A stretch of 64,000 nucleotides of DNA from the NCBI GenBank assembly GCA_025056175.1, contig JANWWK010000056.1, forward strand, positions 41,045-105,044, given 5' to 3'. The position numbers and the translations under genes were made by a program. The notes beneath the pieces are model-generated. The model made no database searches and was not told where the DNA came from. It saw nothing but the letters and a program-made list of their open reading frames with translations. Below are positions 23,190 to 32,111 of the stretch, one piece after another. Each line of letters begins with the position of its first letter. Within the stretch, counting starts at the first letter, position 1. This DNA comes from Anaerolineales bacterium (GTDB taxonomy: Bacteria; Chloroflexota; Anaerolineae; Anaerolineales; Villigracilaceae).

Positions 23190-24515
23190 CTAAATCCCCA
23201 TGACCGTTCTGCCGAAGGCCACCAGGTCGCCAACGGCTTTGACCAGTGGACGGCGGCTGGTGAGCGATTTCAAAATATCGCTATACAGTTGTTTTTTGGG
23301 TTTGCCAAAGCCAGTGAAGAACATGCCCAGCGCATCGTTGAGGAAGTTGGGGTACACATCCATAAATTCGGGGTGGTCGTGCAGGAAGCGCGACATGTTA
23401 CGGTACTGACGTAAATCTTTCAGGACGAAGGTGTTCTCCAGCCGTGTGCGGTAGGCTGCGAGCGTGCGGGCTGAAAAATCGCCCTTCCGGTGTGCTTCCA
23501 CCGCCGTCTCTCCGGCAGCTTTGCCGGCGGTAATTGCCATGTTGGTCCCTTCCCAGTGCATGGCATTGACCATCGAAGCAGCGTCTCCGGCCACCATTGC
23601 ACCATCGGTATACAGTTGTGGCATGGTACTCCATCCGCCTTCGGGGATGAGGTGTGCGCCGTATTCCATCAATTGCCCACCGGCAATGAGGGGGGCAATC
23701 ATCGGATGTTTCAAATACCGCTGGAGCAGTTCATACGGCTTGATTTGGGCTGCCGAGAGCGCATCCAGCGTGACCCCCACGCCCAACGAGAGCGAATCTT
23801 TGCCGGTGTAGAGGAAGCCCAGGCCGGGCAATCCCATCGAGACATCTCCCACAACCGAGATGGCCAGGCCTTCATCGCTGCTTCGCAGGCCGAGGCGGGT
23901 GTTGATGGTTTCGGCAGGCAGAGAAATCAATTGCTTGACGGCCAGGGCAGTGGCGTTGCCTTTGAAATCGTGTTTGATGAGGCCGAGTTTTTGGGTCAGC
24001 AGGTTGTTGACACCCTCACAGATGATAACCACAGGTGCGTAAATTTCACCCTGCGCGCGGTCGGTGACGACGCCCACGACTTTGCCGTTCTCGCGGATAA
24101 AATCTACCACCACCGTTTTCGGGATGAGGAAAACGCCCTCTTTGCGTGCCTGTTCGGCCCACCAGGCATCGAATTTGGCGCGCTGGGCTACGTAGGCATC
24201 AATCGGATTGTTGTTAACTTTGCCGCCCTGCACGGTCATGCGCACCATGCCATCTTTGGAGAGGAACCAGAAGCCGGTTTCCGTCACCGGACGTTCCAGC
24301 GGCGGTTTTCGGTCGAAGAAATCGGGATAAATATCGAGCAGGGAATGGGTATAAAGCGCGCCGCCAAAGTAGTTTTTGCTGCCCGGGGCGACACCGCGCT
24401 CGACCATGACCACGTTCAAGCCGCCGCGCGCCGCCGTCACTGCTGCGGCTGCGCCGGCCAGCCCCGCGCCAACGACAATCACATCAAAAGTGAGTTTTTC
24501 GTTCTTATCAACCAT
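23190..24515 (-). CDS. fixC: FixC flavoprotein (ETF-quinone oxidoreductase type)
   Basis: 441 residues. The FAD motif VIVVGAGLAGAAAAV is near the N-terminus, NYFGGALYTHSLLD follows the ERG motif, and the second FAD block is GAMVAGDAASMVNAMHWEG. It takes electrons from the FixAB electron-transfer flavoprotein and gives them to quinone via FixX. It overlaps fixB by 8 bases. Confidence 0.94.
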   Translation of the reverse strand: MVDKNEKLTFDVIVVGAGLAGAAAAVTAARGGLNVVMVERGVAPGSKNYFGGALYTHSLLDIYPDFFDRKPPLERPVTETGFWFLSKDGMVRMTVQGGKVNNNPIDAYVAQRAKFDAWWAEQARKEGVFLIPKTVVVDFIRENGKVVGVVTDRAQGEIYAPVVIICEGVNNLLTQKLGLIKHDFKGNATALAVKQLISLPAETINTRLGLRSSDEGLAISVVGDVSMGLPGLGFLYTGKDSLSLGVGVTLDALSAAQIKPYELLQRYLKHPMIAPLIAGGQLMEYGAHLIPEGGWSTMPQLYTDGAMVAGDAASMVNAMHWEGTNMAITAGKAAGETAVEAHRKGDFSARTLAAYRTRLENTFVLKDLRQYRNMSRFLHDHPEFMDVYPNFLNDALGMFFTGFGKPKKQLYSDILKSLTSRRPLVKAVGDLVAFGRTVMGI

Positions 24516-25551
24516 GTTTTGCCTCTTTGCGCGCCCGGATTTCTCGAATCAGCGCCGGAATGACTTCGTACAGGTCACCGACAATCCCCAGCGTAGCGAC
24601 TTCGAAAATAGGAGCATTCGGGTCGCGGTTGATTGCCAGAATGAAATCGGATTCTTGCATGCCCACTTTGTGCTGAATGGCACCCGAAATGCCCGCAGCG
24701 ATGTATAGTTTGGGGCGCACGGTCTTGCCGGTTTGACCGACCTGGTGCTCATAACCAATCCAGTGAGCATCCACGCAGGCGCGGCTGGCACCCACCACGC
24801 CGCCCAATTCATCTGCCAGTTGTTTGATGAGTTCAAAGCCTTTGGGATTGCCCAGCCCGCGTCCGCCGGCTACGATGACATCGGCGTATTCGATGTTGAC
24901 GGTGGAGGCTTTGTCGGTCAGAAATTCCACAATTTCGGCATTGACCATGTCCGGCGTAATGGCGATAGGTTCGCGGACGATTTGCCCGCGTGGTTCGGCA
25001 AGGCGTTCGGGCATGGAAAACACGCGTGGGCGCACAGTTGCCATTTGCGGGCGGTGATTGCGGCACAAAATGGTCGCGATGACGTTGCCGCCAAAGGCCG
25101 GGCGGGTTGCCATCAGGAGCTTCTTTTCACCTTCTTTGGGTGACCCCATTGCCAGATGGGTGGTATCCGCCGTCAGCCCGGTGCCAACACTGGTCGCCAC
25201 CGAACCAGCCAGGTCGCGCCCCAGCGTTGTGGCCCCCACCAGCATCACTTCCGGCTGATATTTTTTGACCAGCTCCGTGACGACGGTGGTGTAAGGCTTA
25301 TTGAGATAGTGTTTGACGGCCGGGTCGTCCACATAATAAACCGTATCGGCGCCGTAGTGCAGGGCTTCACGCGCCACACTTTCCACGTTATGGCCGACGA
25401 GAATTCCCTCCACCACAGCGGTATCGCCGCTTTTTTGCAGTTCGTCTTCGATGTCTTGGACCAGGCGGCGCGCCACCCCCAGCAATTCCCAGGAAACCTG
25501 GTGCGGTTTGCCGTTTTCTTGTTCGATGTAAACCCAAAAACGCCTTGTCAT
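24508..25551 (-). CDS. fixB: Electron transfer flavoprotein alpha subunit (FixB)
   Basis: 347 residues. The C-terminal FAD domain reads VIVAGGRGLGNPKGFELIKQ, VGASRACVDAHWI, QVGQTGKTVRPKLYIAAGIS and ILAINRDPNAPIFE, the ETF-alpha signature. Its ATG overlaps the fixA stop (ATGA). Together with FixA it forms the ETF; in FixABCX systems it can bifurcate electrons from NADH to ferredoxin and quinone. Confidence 0.95.
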   Translation of the reverse strand: MTRRFWVYIEQENGKPHQVSWELLGVARRLVQDIEDELQKSGDTAVVEGILVGHNVESVAREALHYGADTVYYVDDPAVKHYLNKPYTTVVTELVKKYQPEVMLVGATTLGRDLAGSVATSVGTGLTADTTHLAMGSPKEGEKKLLMATRPAFGGNVIATILCRNHRPQMATVRPRVFSMPERLAEPRGQIVREPIAITPDMVNAEIVEFLTDKASTVNIEYADVIVAGGRGLGNPKGFELIKQLADELGGVVGASRACVDAHWIGYEHQVGQTGKTVRPKLYIAAGISGAIQHKVGMQESDFILAINRDPNAPIFEVATLGIVGDLYEVIPALIREIRARKEAKHG

Positions 25552-26387
25552 TTCGCTACTCCTAAAAGGGAGGCCATGCCTTCGGCGGCCAGAATTTTGT
25601 CCAACGCAGTTTTGACGGCGTTCTCCACGCCCAGTTCAGCCGTTTTGATGACCTCGCCGCCTTTGTGCTTTTCGGGTGTGCCGGTTTTGAAGACGGTGGT
25701 GGGAGAGCCGCGCAATCCCAGTTGGGAGGGGTCGAAGGTGATGGGGCCTTCGGTCGTCCACAACTCCGGTTCATAGCGCAGGGAATACACCAGGTCGGGC
25801 AGGGAGGCGTAAGGAATTTCGGCAATCTCTTTTTCGCAGGTGAGCGCCGCGGGGAGAGACGTGCGAATAACCTCGTTGCGGCTTTCGGTTTTGCGCTCGA
25901 TGACGACTTTACGGTTTTGTAAATCTACCTCGTGAATTTTGACCGCGTAGGTGACAATAGGCAGGTCGAGCCGCACAGCCACGCCCGGCCCCACCTGGGC
26001 GGTATCGCCATCAATGGCTTGCTTGCCGAAGAACACCAGGTCAACCGGTTCCTGGGCGTGAACGGCTTTGATGACTTCCGAAAGGACGTAAGAGGTCGCC
26101 CACGTATCGGCCCCGGCAAATTTACGGTCGGAAATCAGGATAGCGCGGTCAGCGCCCATCTCGATACATTCGCGCAGCGAGGTGACTGCCGAGGCGGGAC
26201 CCATCGTGATAACAGTCACTTTGCCGCCGAGTTTGCGCTTCCACTCCACCGCTGCTGCCACCGCGTGGGCATCATACGGATTCAGAATGGTGGGCACACC
26301 CTGACGAATGAGATTGTTGGTTTCCGGGTCAATGCGGATATTGGTCGTATCGGGGACTTGTTTGATGCTGACAAGGGCATGGAACAC
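25548..26387 (-). CDS. fixA: Electron transfer flavoprotein beta subunit (FixA)
   Basis: 279 residues from GTG 26387, which has GGAGGA eight bases upstream; an in-frame TTG at 26402 is less likely. Typical blocks are FHALVSIKQVPDT, NPYDAHAVAAAVEWK, VITMGPASA and FFGKQAIDGDTAQVGPGVA. The last is the AMP/FAD-binding loop that in bifurcating ETFs holds the second flavin. First gene of fixABCX, divergent from nuoA. Confidence 0.95.
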   Translation of the reverse strand: MFHALVSIKQVPDTTNIRIDPETNNLIRQGVPTILNPYDAHAVAAAVEWKRKLGGKVTVITMGPASAVTSLRECIEMGADRAILISDRKFAGADTWATSYVLSEVIKAVHAQEPVDLVFFGKQAIDGDTAQVGPGVAVRLDLPIVTYAVKIHEVDLQNRKVVIERKTESRNEVIRTSLPAALTCEKEIAEIPYASLPDLVYSLRYEPELWTTEGPITFDPSQLGLRGSPTTVFKTGTPEKHKGGEVIKTAELGVENAVKTALDKILAAEGMASLLGVAK

Positions 26388-26604
26388 GGGGCATTCCTCC
26401 AAATCTACCGCGCACAGGCGGCCACTTCTGATGTTGTTCTTATCATCTACCGTTAGAATTCTGACCGGATTCTATTATTTCACGCAATCGTTTCAAAGTG
26501 AGAAAAGACACATTTATAGTGATATTTGTCATACTTTTCCCCTACAAACGTCACATGCCCTATGTTATACTTTGTTCGTTTAGTCACGAATGCCGGAGAA
26601 TCTC
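26388..26604. promoter_or_regulatory. Divergent fixA/nuoA control region
   Basis: 217 bases without a gene. On the plus strand TATACT (26566-26571) is a good -10 candidate 33 bases before the nuoA start; the -35 is not obvious. The middle is A+T-rich (AGTGATATTTGTCATAC). CGGAG at 26594-26598 is the nuoA ribosome site. I do not see a clear promoter for fixA. Confidence 0.45.
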
Positions 26605-26961
26605 ATGCTGCTTGAATATGCTGCTATTGCTACGATGATTCTGGTCACAGCCCTGGTGGCGGTGATTGCCGTTGTTTTGGGAAGTTTATTTGGGCCCAAG
26701 CGCCCGCATGCCAGAAAACTCCTGCCGTACGAATCGGGCATGACACCGATTGGGCCTGGCACCCGCCGCGTGCCGGTACGTTTTTATCTGATTGCGGTTC
26801 TTTTCATCTTATTCGACATCGAAATCATCTTTTTCCTGCCCTGGGCAATTGCGTTCCGTGAATTGGGTTGGTATGGCTTTTGGGCGATGGTCGTGTTCAA
26901 CATCCCTATTTTGATTGGTTTCATTTATGAGTGGAAGAAAGGAGGTCTGGAATGGGAGTAG
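26605..26961 (+). CDS. nuoA: NADH-quinone oxidoreductase subunit A
   Basis: 118 residues from ATG 26605, six bases after CGGAG. Three membrane segments and the family loop [13 protein letters not shown] (with Glu, and Gly in place of the usual Cys) are visible, as is [12 protein letters not shown]. First gene of a complete nuoA-N operon. It overlaps nuoB by 10 bases. Confidence 0.95.
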   Translation: MLLEYAAIATMILVTALVAVIAVVLGSLFGPKRPHARKLLPYESGMTPIGPGTRRVPVRFYLIAVLFILFDIEIIFFLPWAIAFRELGWYGFWAMVVFNIPILIGFIYEWKKGGLEWE

Positions 26962-27434
26962 AGCAGAAATTAGGGAACATGGGCATCGTGACCCTGAAAC
27001 TGGAAGAACTGGTGAACTGGAGCCGCGCCAATGCCATGTGGCCGATGCTGTTTGGCCTGGCCTGTTGCGCTATCGAAATGATGTCGGCGCAGGCTTCGCA
27101 CTACGATATGAGCCGCTTCGGGATGGAACTGATGCGCGCCAGCCCGCGCCAGAGCGACCTGATGATTGTCGCCGGGCGCGTCACGCGCAAGATGGCGCCG
27201 GTCGTCCGCCGCTTGTACGACCAGATGCCCGACCCGAAATGGGTGATTGCGATGGGCGATTGCGCCTCCTGTGGCGGCGTGTTCAACAACTACGCGGTTG
27301 TGCAGGGCGTGGATGAAGTTGTACCGGTGGATGTGTATGTGGCCGGATGTCCGCCCCGCCCCGATGCACTGATTCACGGAATTCTGACCCTGCACGAAAA
27401 AGTGCGCGGCGAAAAGTTCAAGGATTGGGCATGA
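26952..27434 (+). CDS. nuoB: NADH-quinone oxidoreductase subunit B
   Basis: 160 residues from ATG 26952 (AAAGGAGG upstream). Cluster N2 ligands are C38-C39 (LACCAIEM), C104 (MGDCASCGG) and C133 (VAGCPPRP). It holds the last iron-sulfur cluster before quinone. The stop overlaps the nuoC start (ATGA). Confidence 0.97.
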   Translation: MGVEQKLGNMGIVTLKLEELVNWSRANAMWPMLFGLACCAIEMMSAQASHYDMSRFGMELMRASPRQSDLMIVAGRVTRKMAPVVRRLYDQMPDPKWVIAMGDCASCGGVFNNYAVVQGVDEVVPVDVYVAGCPPRPDALIHGILTLHEKVRGEKFKDWA

Positions 27435-27943
27435 GCGACGTTTTAGGCACCTATCAACAACGCCTGTTGGATACCTTTGGCGGTTCGACCACTGAACACG
27501 CCGGTGAAACCACCGTCATCCTGCCTGCGGCACGTATGCTGGATGCAGCGCGGATGATTCACGATGAACTGGGGTTCGATTTCCTGGCCTGTATCACTGC
27601 GGTTGATTATTGGCCGCAGGAAAACCCACGCTTTCATGTGGCATACGTCTTCCGCTCGCTGGGGCAAACGTTGACTTTGCAGGTGCGCGCCCCTGTATCT
27701 GGCATCGAACCCTCGCTGCCGAGCATTGAATCGGTATACCGGAACGCCAACTGGCAAGAGCGCGAAGTGTACGACATGTTTGGCATCCGGTTCGAGGGCC
27801 ATCCCGATTTGCGCCGGATTCTCATGCCCGCCGATTGGGTTGGACACCCGCAACGCAAAGATTACCCGCTCGGTTACGAAGAGCCGCAGTATTCGTTCAA
27901 CTTCGATGAAATTCGGGCGCGCAAACCCGCCCCCAAAGAATAG
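27431..27943 (+). CDS. nuoC: NADH-quinone oxidoreductase subunit C
   Basis: 170 residues from the ATG overlapping the nuoB stop. The signature [19 protein letters not shown] and the following [14 protein letters not shown] are clear, as is [14 protein letters not shown] [10 protein letters not shown]. Part of the peripheral arm beside NuoD. Confidence 0.96.
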   Translation: MSDVLGTYQQRLLDTFGGSTTEHAGETTVILPAARMLDAARMIHDELGFDFLACITAVDYWPQENPRFHVAYVFRSLGQTLTLQVRAPVSGIEPSLPSIESVYRNANWQEREVYDMFGIRFEGHPDLRRILMPADWVGHPQRKDYPLGYEEPQYSFNFDEIRARKPAPKE

Positions 27944-27946
27944 ACC

Positions 27947-29176
27947 ATGACCCAGATTCAAGAAGTCACCCTCGATGAAATTCGCCATCTGGTTTCGGAG
28001 CGCGCGCTGACGGGCGAAACCATGCTCCTGAACATGGGTCCGCAACATCCCTCCACACATGGCGTCTTGCGTCTTTTGTTGGAACTGGATGGCGAAACGA
28101 TTGTCAACTGCATCCCCGATATTGGGTACCTGCACACCGGCATTGAAAAAAACATGGAGGCCAAAACCTACCAGAAGGCCGAGGTGATGACCGACCGAAT
28201 GGATTATATGAACACGGTCGGCAATAACTTCACCTATTGTCTGGCAATCGAAAAGCTGGTCGGGCTGGATGTGCCTCCGCGCGCACAGGCAATTCGCGTC
28301 ATTCTGGCTGAGCTGACCCGCATCCAGTCGCACCTGGTCTGGCTGGGGACGGCGGCGCTGGATGTGGCGGCGATGTCGGTTTTCCTGTACTGTTTTCGGG
28401 AACGTGAGATGATTCTGGACATCATGGAACTGGTCTCTGGCCAGCGCATGATGACCACGTATATCCGCCCCGGCGGTGTGTGGCGCGACGTACCAGTCGA
28501 GTTCGAGGCCGCCGTGCGCGAGTTCCTGAAGATAATTCCACGCCGCATTGACGAATACGAATCTATGCTGACGAAGAACCCGCTGTTCCTGGACCGGACA
28601 GTGGGAATCGGTAAAATCTCTGCCGAAGAGGCCATCAACTGGGGTCTGACCGGCGCCACGTTGCGCGCTTCCGGTCCGGATTATGATGTCCGCAAGTTTG
28701 CGCCGTATTCGGGCTACGAGCAATACGATTTCGACATCCCCACCCGCACCGAAGGGGATGTGTATGCCCGTTATCTCCTGCACATCGAGGAAATGCGTCA
28801 GTCCATCCGCATCATTCAGCAGGCGCTGGATAAAATGCCGCTCGGCCCGGTGCGTTCAAACAACTATAAGTTCGTCCCGCCGCCGCGCTCGGAAATCGGA
28901 ACCAGCATGGAAGCCCTGATTCACCACTTCAAATTGTGGACGGAGGGCTTCAATGCTCCCAAAGGTTCGGTATATGTAGCCACCGAGTCGCCGCGCGGCG
29001 AATTGGGCTGTTTCCTGGAAGGAGATGGCGGCCCCAAGCCTTATCGTGTCCACTTCCGCGCGCCCTCGTTTGATAACTTGCAAGTCTTGCCCAAACTGGC
29101 AAAAGGTCATTTTGTGGCCGACCTGGTAGCGATTATCGGCTCGATTGATATTGTACTGGGCGATATTGACCGGTGA
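27947..29176 (+). CDS. nuoD: NADH-quinone oxidoreductase subunit D
   Basis: 409 residues. NMGPQHPSTHGVLRLLLELD, HTGIEKNMEAKTY and DRMDYMNTVGNN at the N-terminus and the C-terminal IIGSIDIVLGDIDR are the 49-kDa-subunit patterns that build the quinone site. It starts three bases after nuoC. The stop is followed at once by a heptamer repeat, and the gap to nuoE is 139 bases. Confidence 0.97.
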   Translation: MTQIQEVTLDEIRHLVSERALTGETMLLNMGPQHPSTHGVLRLLLELDGETIVNCIPDIGYLHTGIEKNMEAKTYQKAEVMTDRMDYMNTVGNNFTYCLAIEKLVGLDVPPRAQAIRVILAELTRIQSHLVWLGTAALDVAAMSVFLYCFREREMILDIMELVSGQRMMTTYIRPGGVWRDVPVEFEAAVREFLKIIPRRIDEYESMLTKNPLFLDRTVGIGKISAEEAINWGLTGATLRASGPDYDVRKFAPYSGYEQYDFDIPTRTEGDVYARYLLHIEEMRQSIRIIQQALDKMPLGPVRSNNYKFVPPPRSEIGTSMEALIHHFKLWTEGFNAPKGSVYVATESPRGELGCFLEGDGGPKPYRVHFRAPSFDNLQVLPKLAKGHFVADLVAIIGSIDIVLGDIDR

Positions 29177-29178
29177 GT

Positions 29179-29213
29179 CAGTAATCAGTGCGCAGTGAAC
29201 AGTTTTCAGTCGG
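29179..29213. repeat. Heptamer repeat (CAGTNNN) between nuoD and nuoE
   Basis: Five 7-base units: CAGTAAT, CAGTGCG, CAGTGAA, CAGTTTT, CAGTCGG. They are followed by CTGTGTG (29217-29223) and GAAGTGGAGAGG (29224-29235), which also occur after the array at nuoK/nuoL. Confidence 0.8.
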
Positions 29214-29315
29214 TGGCTGTGTGGAAGTGGAGAGGAAAGTCGTCTGACTTTTGAGCAAAATCAAGAGGTTGCGTACTCCGTTTTCTGGCAACAGCACCGC
29301 TTCATCGGAGAATCC

Positions 29316-29828
29316 ATGCTGACAGAAAAATATCCAAGTGAAATTCAGGCGATTTTCGCCAAATATCCCGTCAAACGTTCGGCAGTGATGCCGTTGCTTT
29401 ACCTTGCACAACGCGAGGAAGGGTACATCACAAAAGAAAATATGCAGGAAATTGCCAACCTGCTCGACCTGGACGTGACCGAAGTGGCCGGTATCGTGGG
29501 CTTTTACACGATGTTCCACGACGAAAAAGCCGGCAAATATCGCATGCAGGTTTGCACCGATTTGCCATGTGCGTTGCGCGGGGCCGATGCGTTTCTGGAA
29601 GCGTTGTGCGACAACCTGGGCATCCGCGTCGGTGAGACTACGCCCGACGGGCTGATTACGCTTGAGGAAGTGAAATGTCTGGGTGGATGTCACCGCGCGC
29701 CGCTGTTTCAGATTCAGGAGGGCGATATGGTTGCCTTCCATGAAAATATGACGGTCGAAAAAACGATGGAGTTGGTGGAAGCACTGAGAAAGTCAGTGAA
29801 CAGTTCGCCGAGAGCCGCGACAGCATGA
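29316..29828 (+). CDS. nuoE: NADH-quinone oxidoreductase subunit E
   Basis: 170 residues. The [2Fe-2S] ligands are in CTDLPCALRG and KCLGGCHRAP (C-x4-C and C-x3-C). CGGAG lies before the ATG. The normal end is near EALRK; the last 11 residues (SVNSSPRAATA) are encoded by a heptamer unit and the first copy of the 61-bp direct repeat, so the gene's tail was rewritten by the insertion downstream. Confidence 0.95.
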   Translation: MLTEKYPSEIQAIFAKYPVKRSAVMPLLYLAQREEGYITKENMQEIANLLDLDVTEVAGIVGFYTMFHDEKAGKYRMQVCTDLPCALRGADAFLEALCDNLGIRVGETTPDGLITLEEVKCLGGCHRAPLFQIQEGDMVAFHENMTVEKTMELVEALRKSVNSSPRAATA

Positions 29829-29861
29829 TTATCGAAATTGCCCGCCGCGAAGGGCAAATGA
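29801..29861. repeat. 61-bp direct repeat, copy 1
   Basis: Exact copy of 30506-30566. It corresponds to the 3' end of mntA (codons for QFAESRDSMIIEIARREGQM) and supplies the nuoE stop codon. It lies in front of hepT and is not itself read in the mntA frame. Confidence 0.95.
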
Positions 29862-29885
29862 GTGCATTCGCAGAGTGAAATTTCG

Positions 29886-30275
29886 ATGACGCAGATTGAT
29901 GTTTCCAGACACGTTGCTCATTGGCGCGAAGGTGCAACCGAAGCCCTGGCTGCTGCGCGCGATATGATTCTGCGTGACCGAAGAACGCTGTTTGGGCTGT
30001 TTTTCCTTCACCTGGCAATGGAAAAGGTTCTCAAAGCGCATGTTTGCCACCAAACCAGAGAGTTGCCGCCGCGTATTCATAACCTGATTCGGTTGGCCGA
30101 AATTGCCAGAATTGAACTGGACGATGAACAAATCAGAGTGTTGGCTGCCCTCAACGAATTCAATCTTGAAGGCCGGTATCCCGAAGCCTGGTCTGCGCCA
30201 CCCAGCGTGGAAGTCGCGCAACAGTACCTGGAACGTTCTGAAAAGGTATTCTCATGGTTGATGAATCAATTCTAA
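29886..30275 (+). CDS. hepT: HEPN-domain protein (HepT-like toxin)
   Basis: 129 residues from ATG 29886; an in-frame GTG at 29862 preceded by AAGGG is the alternative start. The HEPN core is RTLFGLFFLHLAMEKVLKAH, then TRELPPRIHNLIRLAEI with the R-x6-H RNase-type motif. HEPN toxins cut RNA and are held by a minimal nucleotidyltransferase, here encoded by the next gene with a 22-base overlap. The pair interrupts the nuo operon between nuoE and nuoF. Confidence 0.85.
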   Translation: MTQIDVSRHVAHWREGATEALAAARDMILRDRRTLFGLFFLHLAMEKVLKAHVCHQTRELPPRIHNLIRLAEIARIELDDEQIRVLAALNEFNLEGRYPEAWSAPPSVEVAQQYLERSEKVFSWLMNQF

Positions 30276-30583
30276 GAGCCATTAAAATGTACCTCCGCGC
30301 CGTGCAAAAAGAAGGAATTCCGGTTAAGGCTGGGGTGTTGTTTGGTTCTTATGCAACCGGCAAAGCACACGAATGGAGCGATATTGACCTGGTGGTGATT
30401 TCACCCAAATTTGATGAACAGCGCGACCGCCGCGATATTGACCTGCTCTGGTACATCGCTGCCAAAACCGATAGCCGCATTGAACCAATTGCAGTCGGCG
30501 AAAAGCAGTTCGCCGAGAGCCGCGACAGCATGATTATCGAAATTGCCCGCCGCGAAGGGCAAATGATTCTACTGGCAGATTGA
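30254..30583 (+). CDS. mntA: MNT-type nucleotidyltransferase antitoxin (MntA-like)
   Basis: 109 residues. The nucleotidyltransferase motif VLFGSYATGKAHEWSDIDLV has the GS and DxD residues. MntA proteins neutralise HepT by adding AMP groups to it. The last third of the gene (30506-30566) is duplicated exactly before hepT. It ends 9 bases before nuoF, so nuoF translation may depend on it. Confidence 0.9.
   Translation: MVDESILRAIKMYLRAVQKEGIPVKAGVLFGSYATGKAHEWSDIDLVVISPKFDEQRDRRDIDLLWYIAAKTDSRIEPIAVGEKQFAESRDSMIIEIARREGQMILLAD
30506..30566. repeat. 61-bp direct repeat, copy 2 (3' end of mntA)
   Basis: Identical to 29801-29861, 705 bases apart. Recombination between the copies would remove hepT and most of mntA and leave one repeat between nuoE and nuoF. 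Confidence 0.95.
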
Positions 30584-30592
30584 GAAATTCTT

Positions 30593-31855
30593 ATGGCCTA
30601 TCTCTTGCTCCGTCACCGAGACATTCCCGGTCTCGAAAATATCGAAATTTACAAGCAAAACGGTGGTTTTCGCGCTCTGGAAAAAGCCGTGACCACCCTG
30701 CAACCCAAACAGGTCGTGGAAGAAGTAAAGGCATCCGGTCTGCGCGGACGCGGCGGGGCAGGCTTCCCGACCGGAGTCAAATGGTCGTTCCTGCCTGATA
30801 CCATCTGGCCACATTACGTGGTCTGCAATGCCGACGAATCTGAACCCGGTACCTTTAAAGACCGCGAAATCATGGAAGGCAACCCCTATCAATTCCTGGA
30901 AGGCGTTGCGCTTGCCTGTTACGCAGTTGGCGCGGCAGAAGGGTATATCTACATTCGCGGCGAGTATTACCCGATTGCAAAACAAATCGAAGCCTGTATT
31001 GCCGAAATGGAAAAACAGGGCTACCTGGGCGATTCTCTCTTCGGCACGCAAACCTCCATCCGCCTGAAAGTGCATCTCGGCGCGGGCGCTTACATCTGCG
31101 GCGAAGAAACCGCCCTGCTCGAATCGCTCGAAGGCAAACGCGGACAGCCGCGCCTGCGCCCGCCCTTCCCGGCAGTCGTGGGACTGTATGGCAAGCCGAC
31201 CGTCATCAACAACGTCGAAACGCTCACCAACCTGCCCTTCATTGTGGAACATGGCGCAGCCGCCTTCCGCGAATTCGGCACCGAAAAAAGTCCTGGCGTC
31301 AAAATTTTCTCGCTTTCGGGCAACGTAGAGCGCCCCGGTAACTACGAACTCCCGCTTGGCACCCCCTTCCGCGAATTGATTTTTACACACGGCGGCGGCA
31401 TTCCCAACGGACGCAAACTCCGCGCCATCATGCCCGCCGGCGCCTCCTCATCCATCATCCGCGTAGATGACTCGAACTTCGACCGGGTCATGGATACACC
31501 AATGGATTACGAAAGCGTTCCCTCGCTCGGCTCCATGCTCGGTTCCGCTTCTGTCATCGTCATTGATGATGCTCATCCAATCGATTGGGTCATCAAGAAG
31601 ACCATAGATTTCTTCCAGCACGAATCCTGCGGCAAATGTACCCCCTGCCGCGATGGAAACTACTGGATGAAGCATCTGACCACGCGCATTCACGCCGGAA
31701 AAGCCATCGCGGCCGATGTCAAACTGCTCGATAATGTAGCCGCGCAGGTCTACGGCAAATGTCTGTGCGCGCTGGGCGATTTCTCCACCATGGCCGTGCG
31801 CTCCGCAATTGAGCGCTTCCCGGAAGATTTTGAGAAGGTGACTGGTAATTCGTAA
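30593..31855 (+). CDS. nuoF: NADH-quinone oxidoreductase subunit F
   Basis: 420 residues. GLRGRGGAGFPTGVKW is the NADH site, CNADESEPGTFKDREIM the FMN site, and HESCGKCTPCRDGNYW carries cysteines of cluster N3 with the last one in GKCLCALGD. The final residues TGNS and the stop are encoded by a heptamer array. Confidence 0.97.
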   Translation: MAYLLLRHRDIPGLENIEIYKQNGGFRALEKAVTTLQPKQVVEEVKASGLRGRGGAGFPTGVKWSFLPDTIWPHYVVCNADESEPGTFKDREIMEGNPYQFLEGVALACYAVGAAEGYIYIRGEYYPIAKQIEACIAEMEKQGYLGDSLFGTQTSIRLKVHLGAGAYICGEETALLESLEGKRGQPRLRPPFPAVVGLYGKPTVINNVETLTNLPFIVEHGAAAFREFGTEKSPGVKIFSLSGNVERPGNYELPLGTPFRELIFTHGGGIPNGRKLRAIMPAGASSSIIRVDDSNFDRVMDTPMDYESVPSLGSMLGSASVIVIDDAHPIDWVIKKTIDFFQHESCGKCTPCRDGNYWMKHLTTRIHAGKAIAADVKLLDNVAAQVYGKCLCALGDFSTMAVRSAIERFPEDFEKVTGNS

Positions 31856-31870
31856 TTGGTGATTGGCAAT
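31843..31870. repeat. Heptamer repeat (TGGTAAT) at the end of nuoF
   Basis: Units TGGTAAT, TCGTAAT, TGGTGAT and TGGCAAT. The array encodes the last residues of NuoF, its stop codon and the region up to the ATG of the HicB-like gene. Confidence 0.75.
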
Positions 31871-32111
31871 GAGCGGCGAGCGCTTGATGGTCTTTCGTGG
31901 AGAACCTGAAGGCGGATTTCCTGTGCTGGTTCCGTCTTTACCGGGTTGCGTAATCTCAAAAACACTGAAAGAAGCCCGGCAAATGGCAGACCAGGCAATC
32001 GCATTGTATTTCGAAAGTATCGAAACGCAGCAAAGCAGTCAAGGACCGGAGCAGAAGAAACTTCGCGCTCTCTGCGGTAATTTCCTGGAGCATTATGGCA
32101 AAACTTATTAA
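31869..32111 (+). CDS. Orphan HicB-like protein
   Basis: 80 residues: MVFRGEPEGGFPVLVPSLPG, then CVISKTLKEARQMADQAIALYFESI, the HicB partial-RNase-H pattern (one residue shorter after the GC). The first strand is short, no DNA-binding domain follows, and no hicA is adjacent. It sits between nuoF and nuoG and overlaps the nuoG start by 17 bases. It might bind a HicA made elsewhere or be a remnant. Confidence 0.7.
   Translation: MSGERLMVFRGEPEGGFPVLVPSLPGCVISKTLKEARQMADQAIALYFESIETQQSSQGPEQKKLRALCGNFLEHYGKTY

Noticed and set aside
22823..23233. Longer fixX reading frame starting at 23233
   Set aside because: The first 31 codons overlap fixC and lack a ribosome site; ATG 23140 has GGAAAGGA.
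27443..28783. 446-codon minus-strand frame opposite nuoC and nuoD
   Set aside because: Antisense to conserved complex I genes with no recognisable protein pattern.
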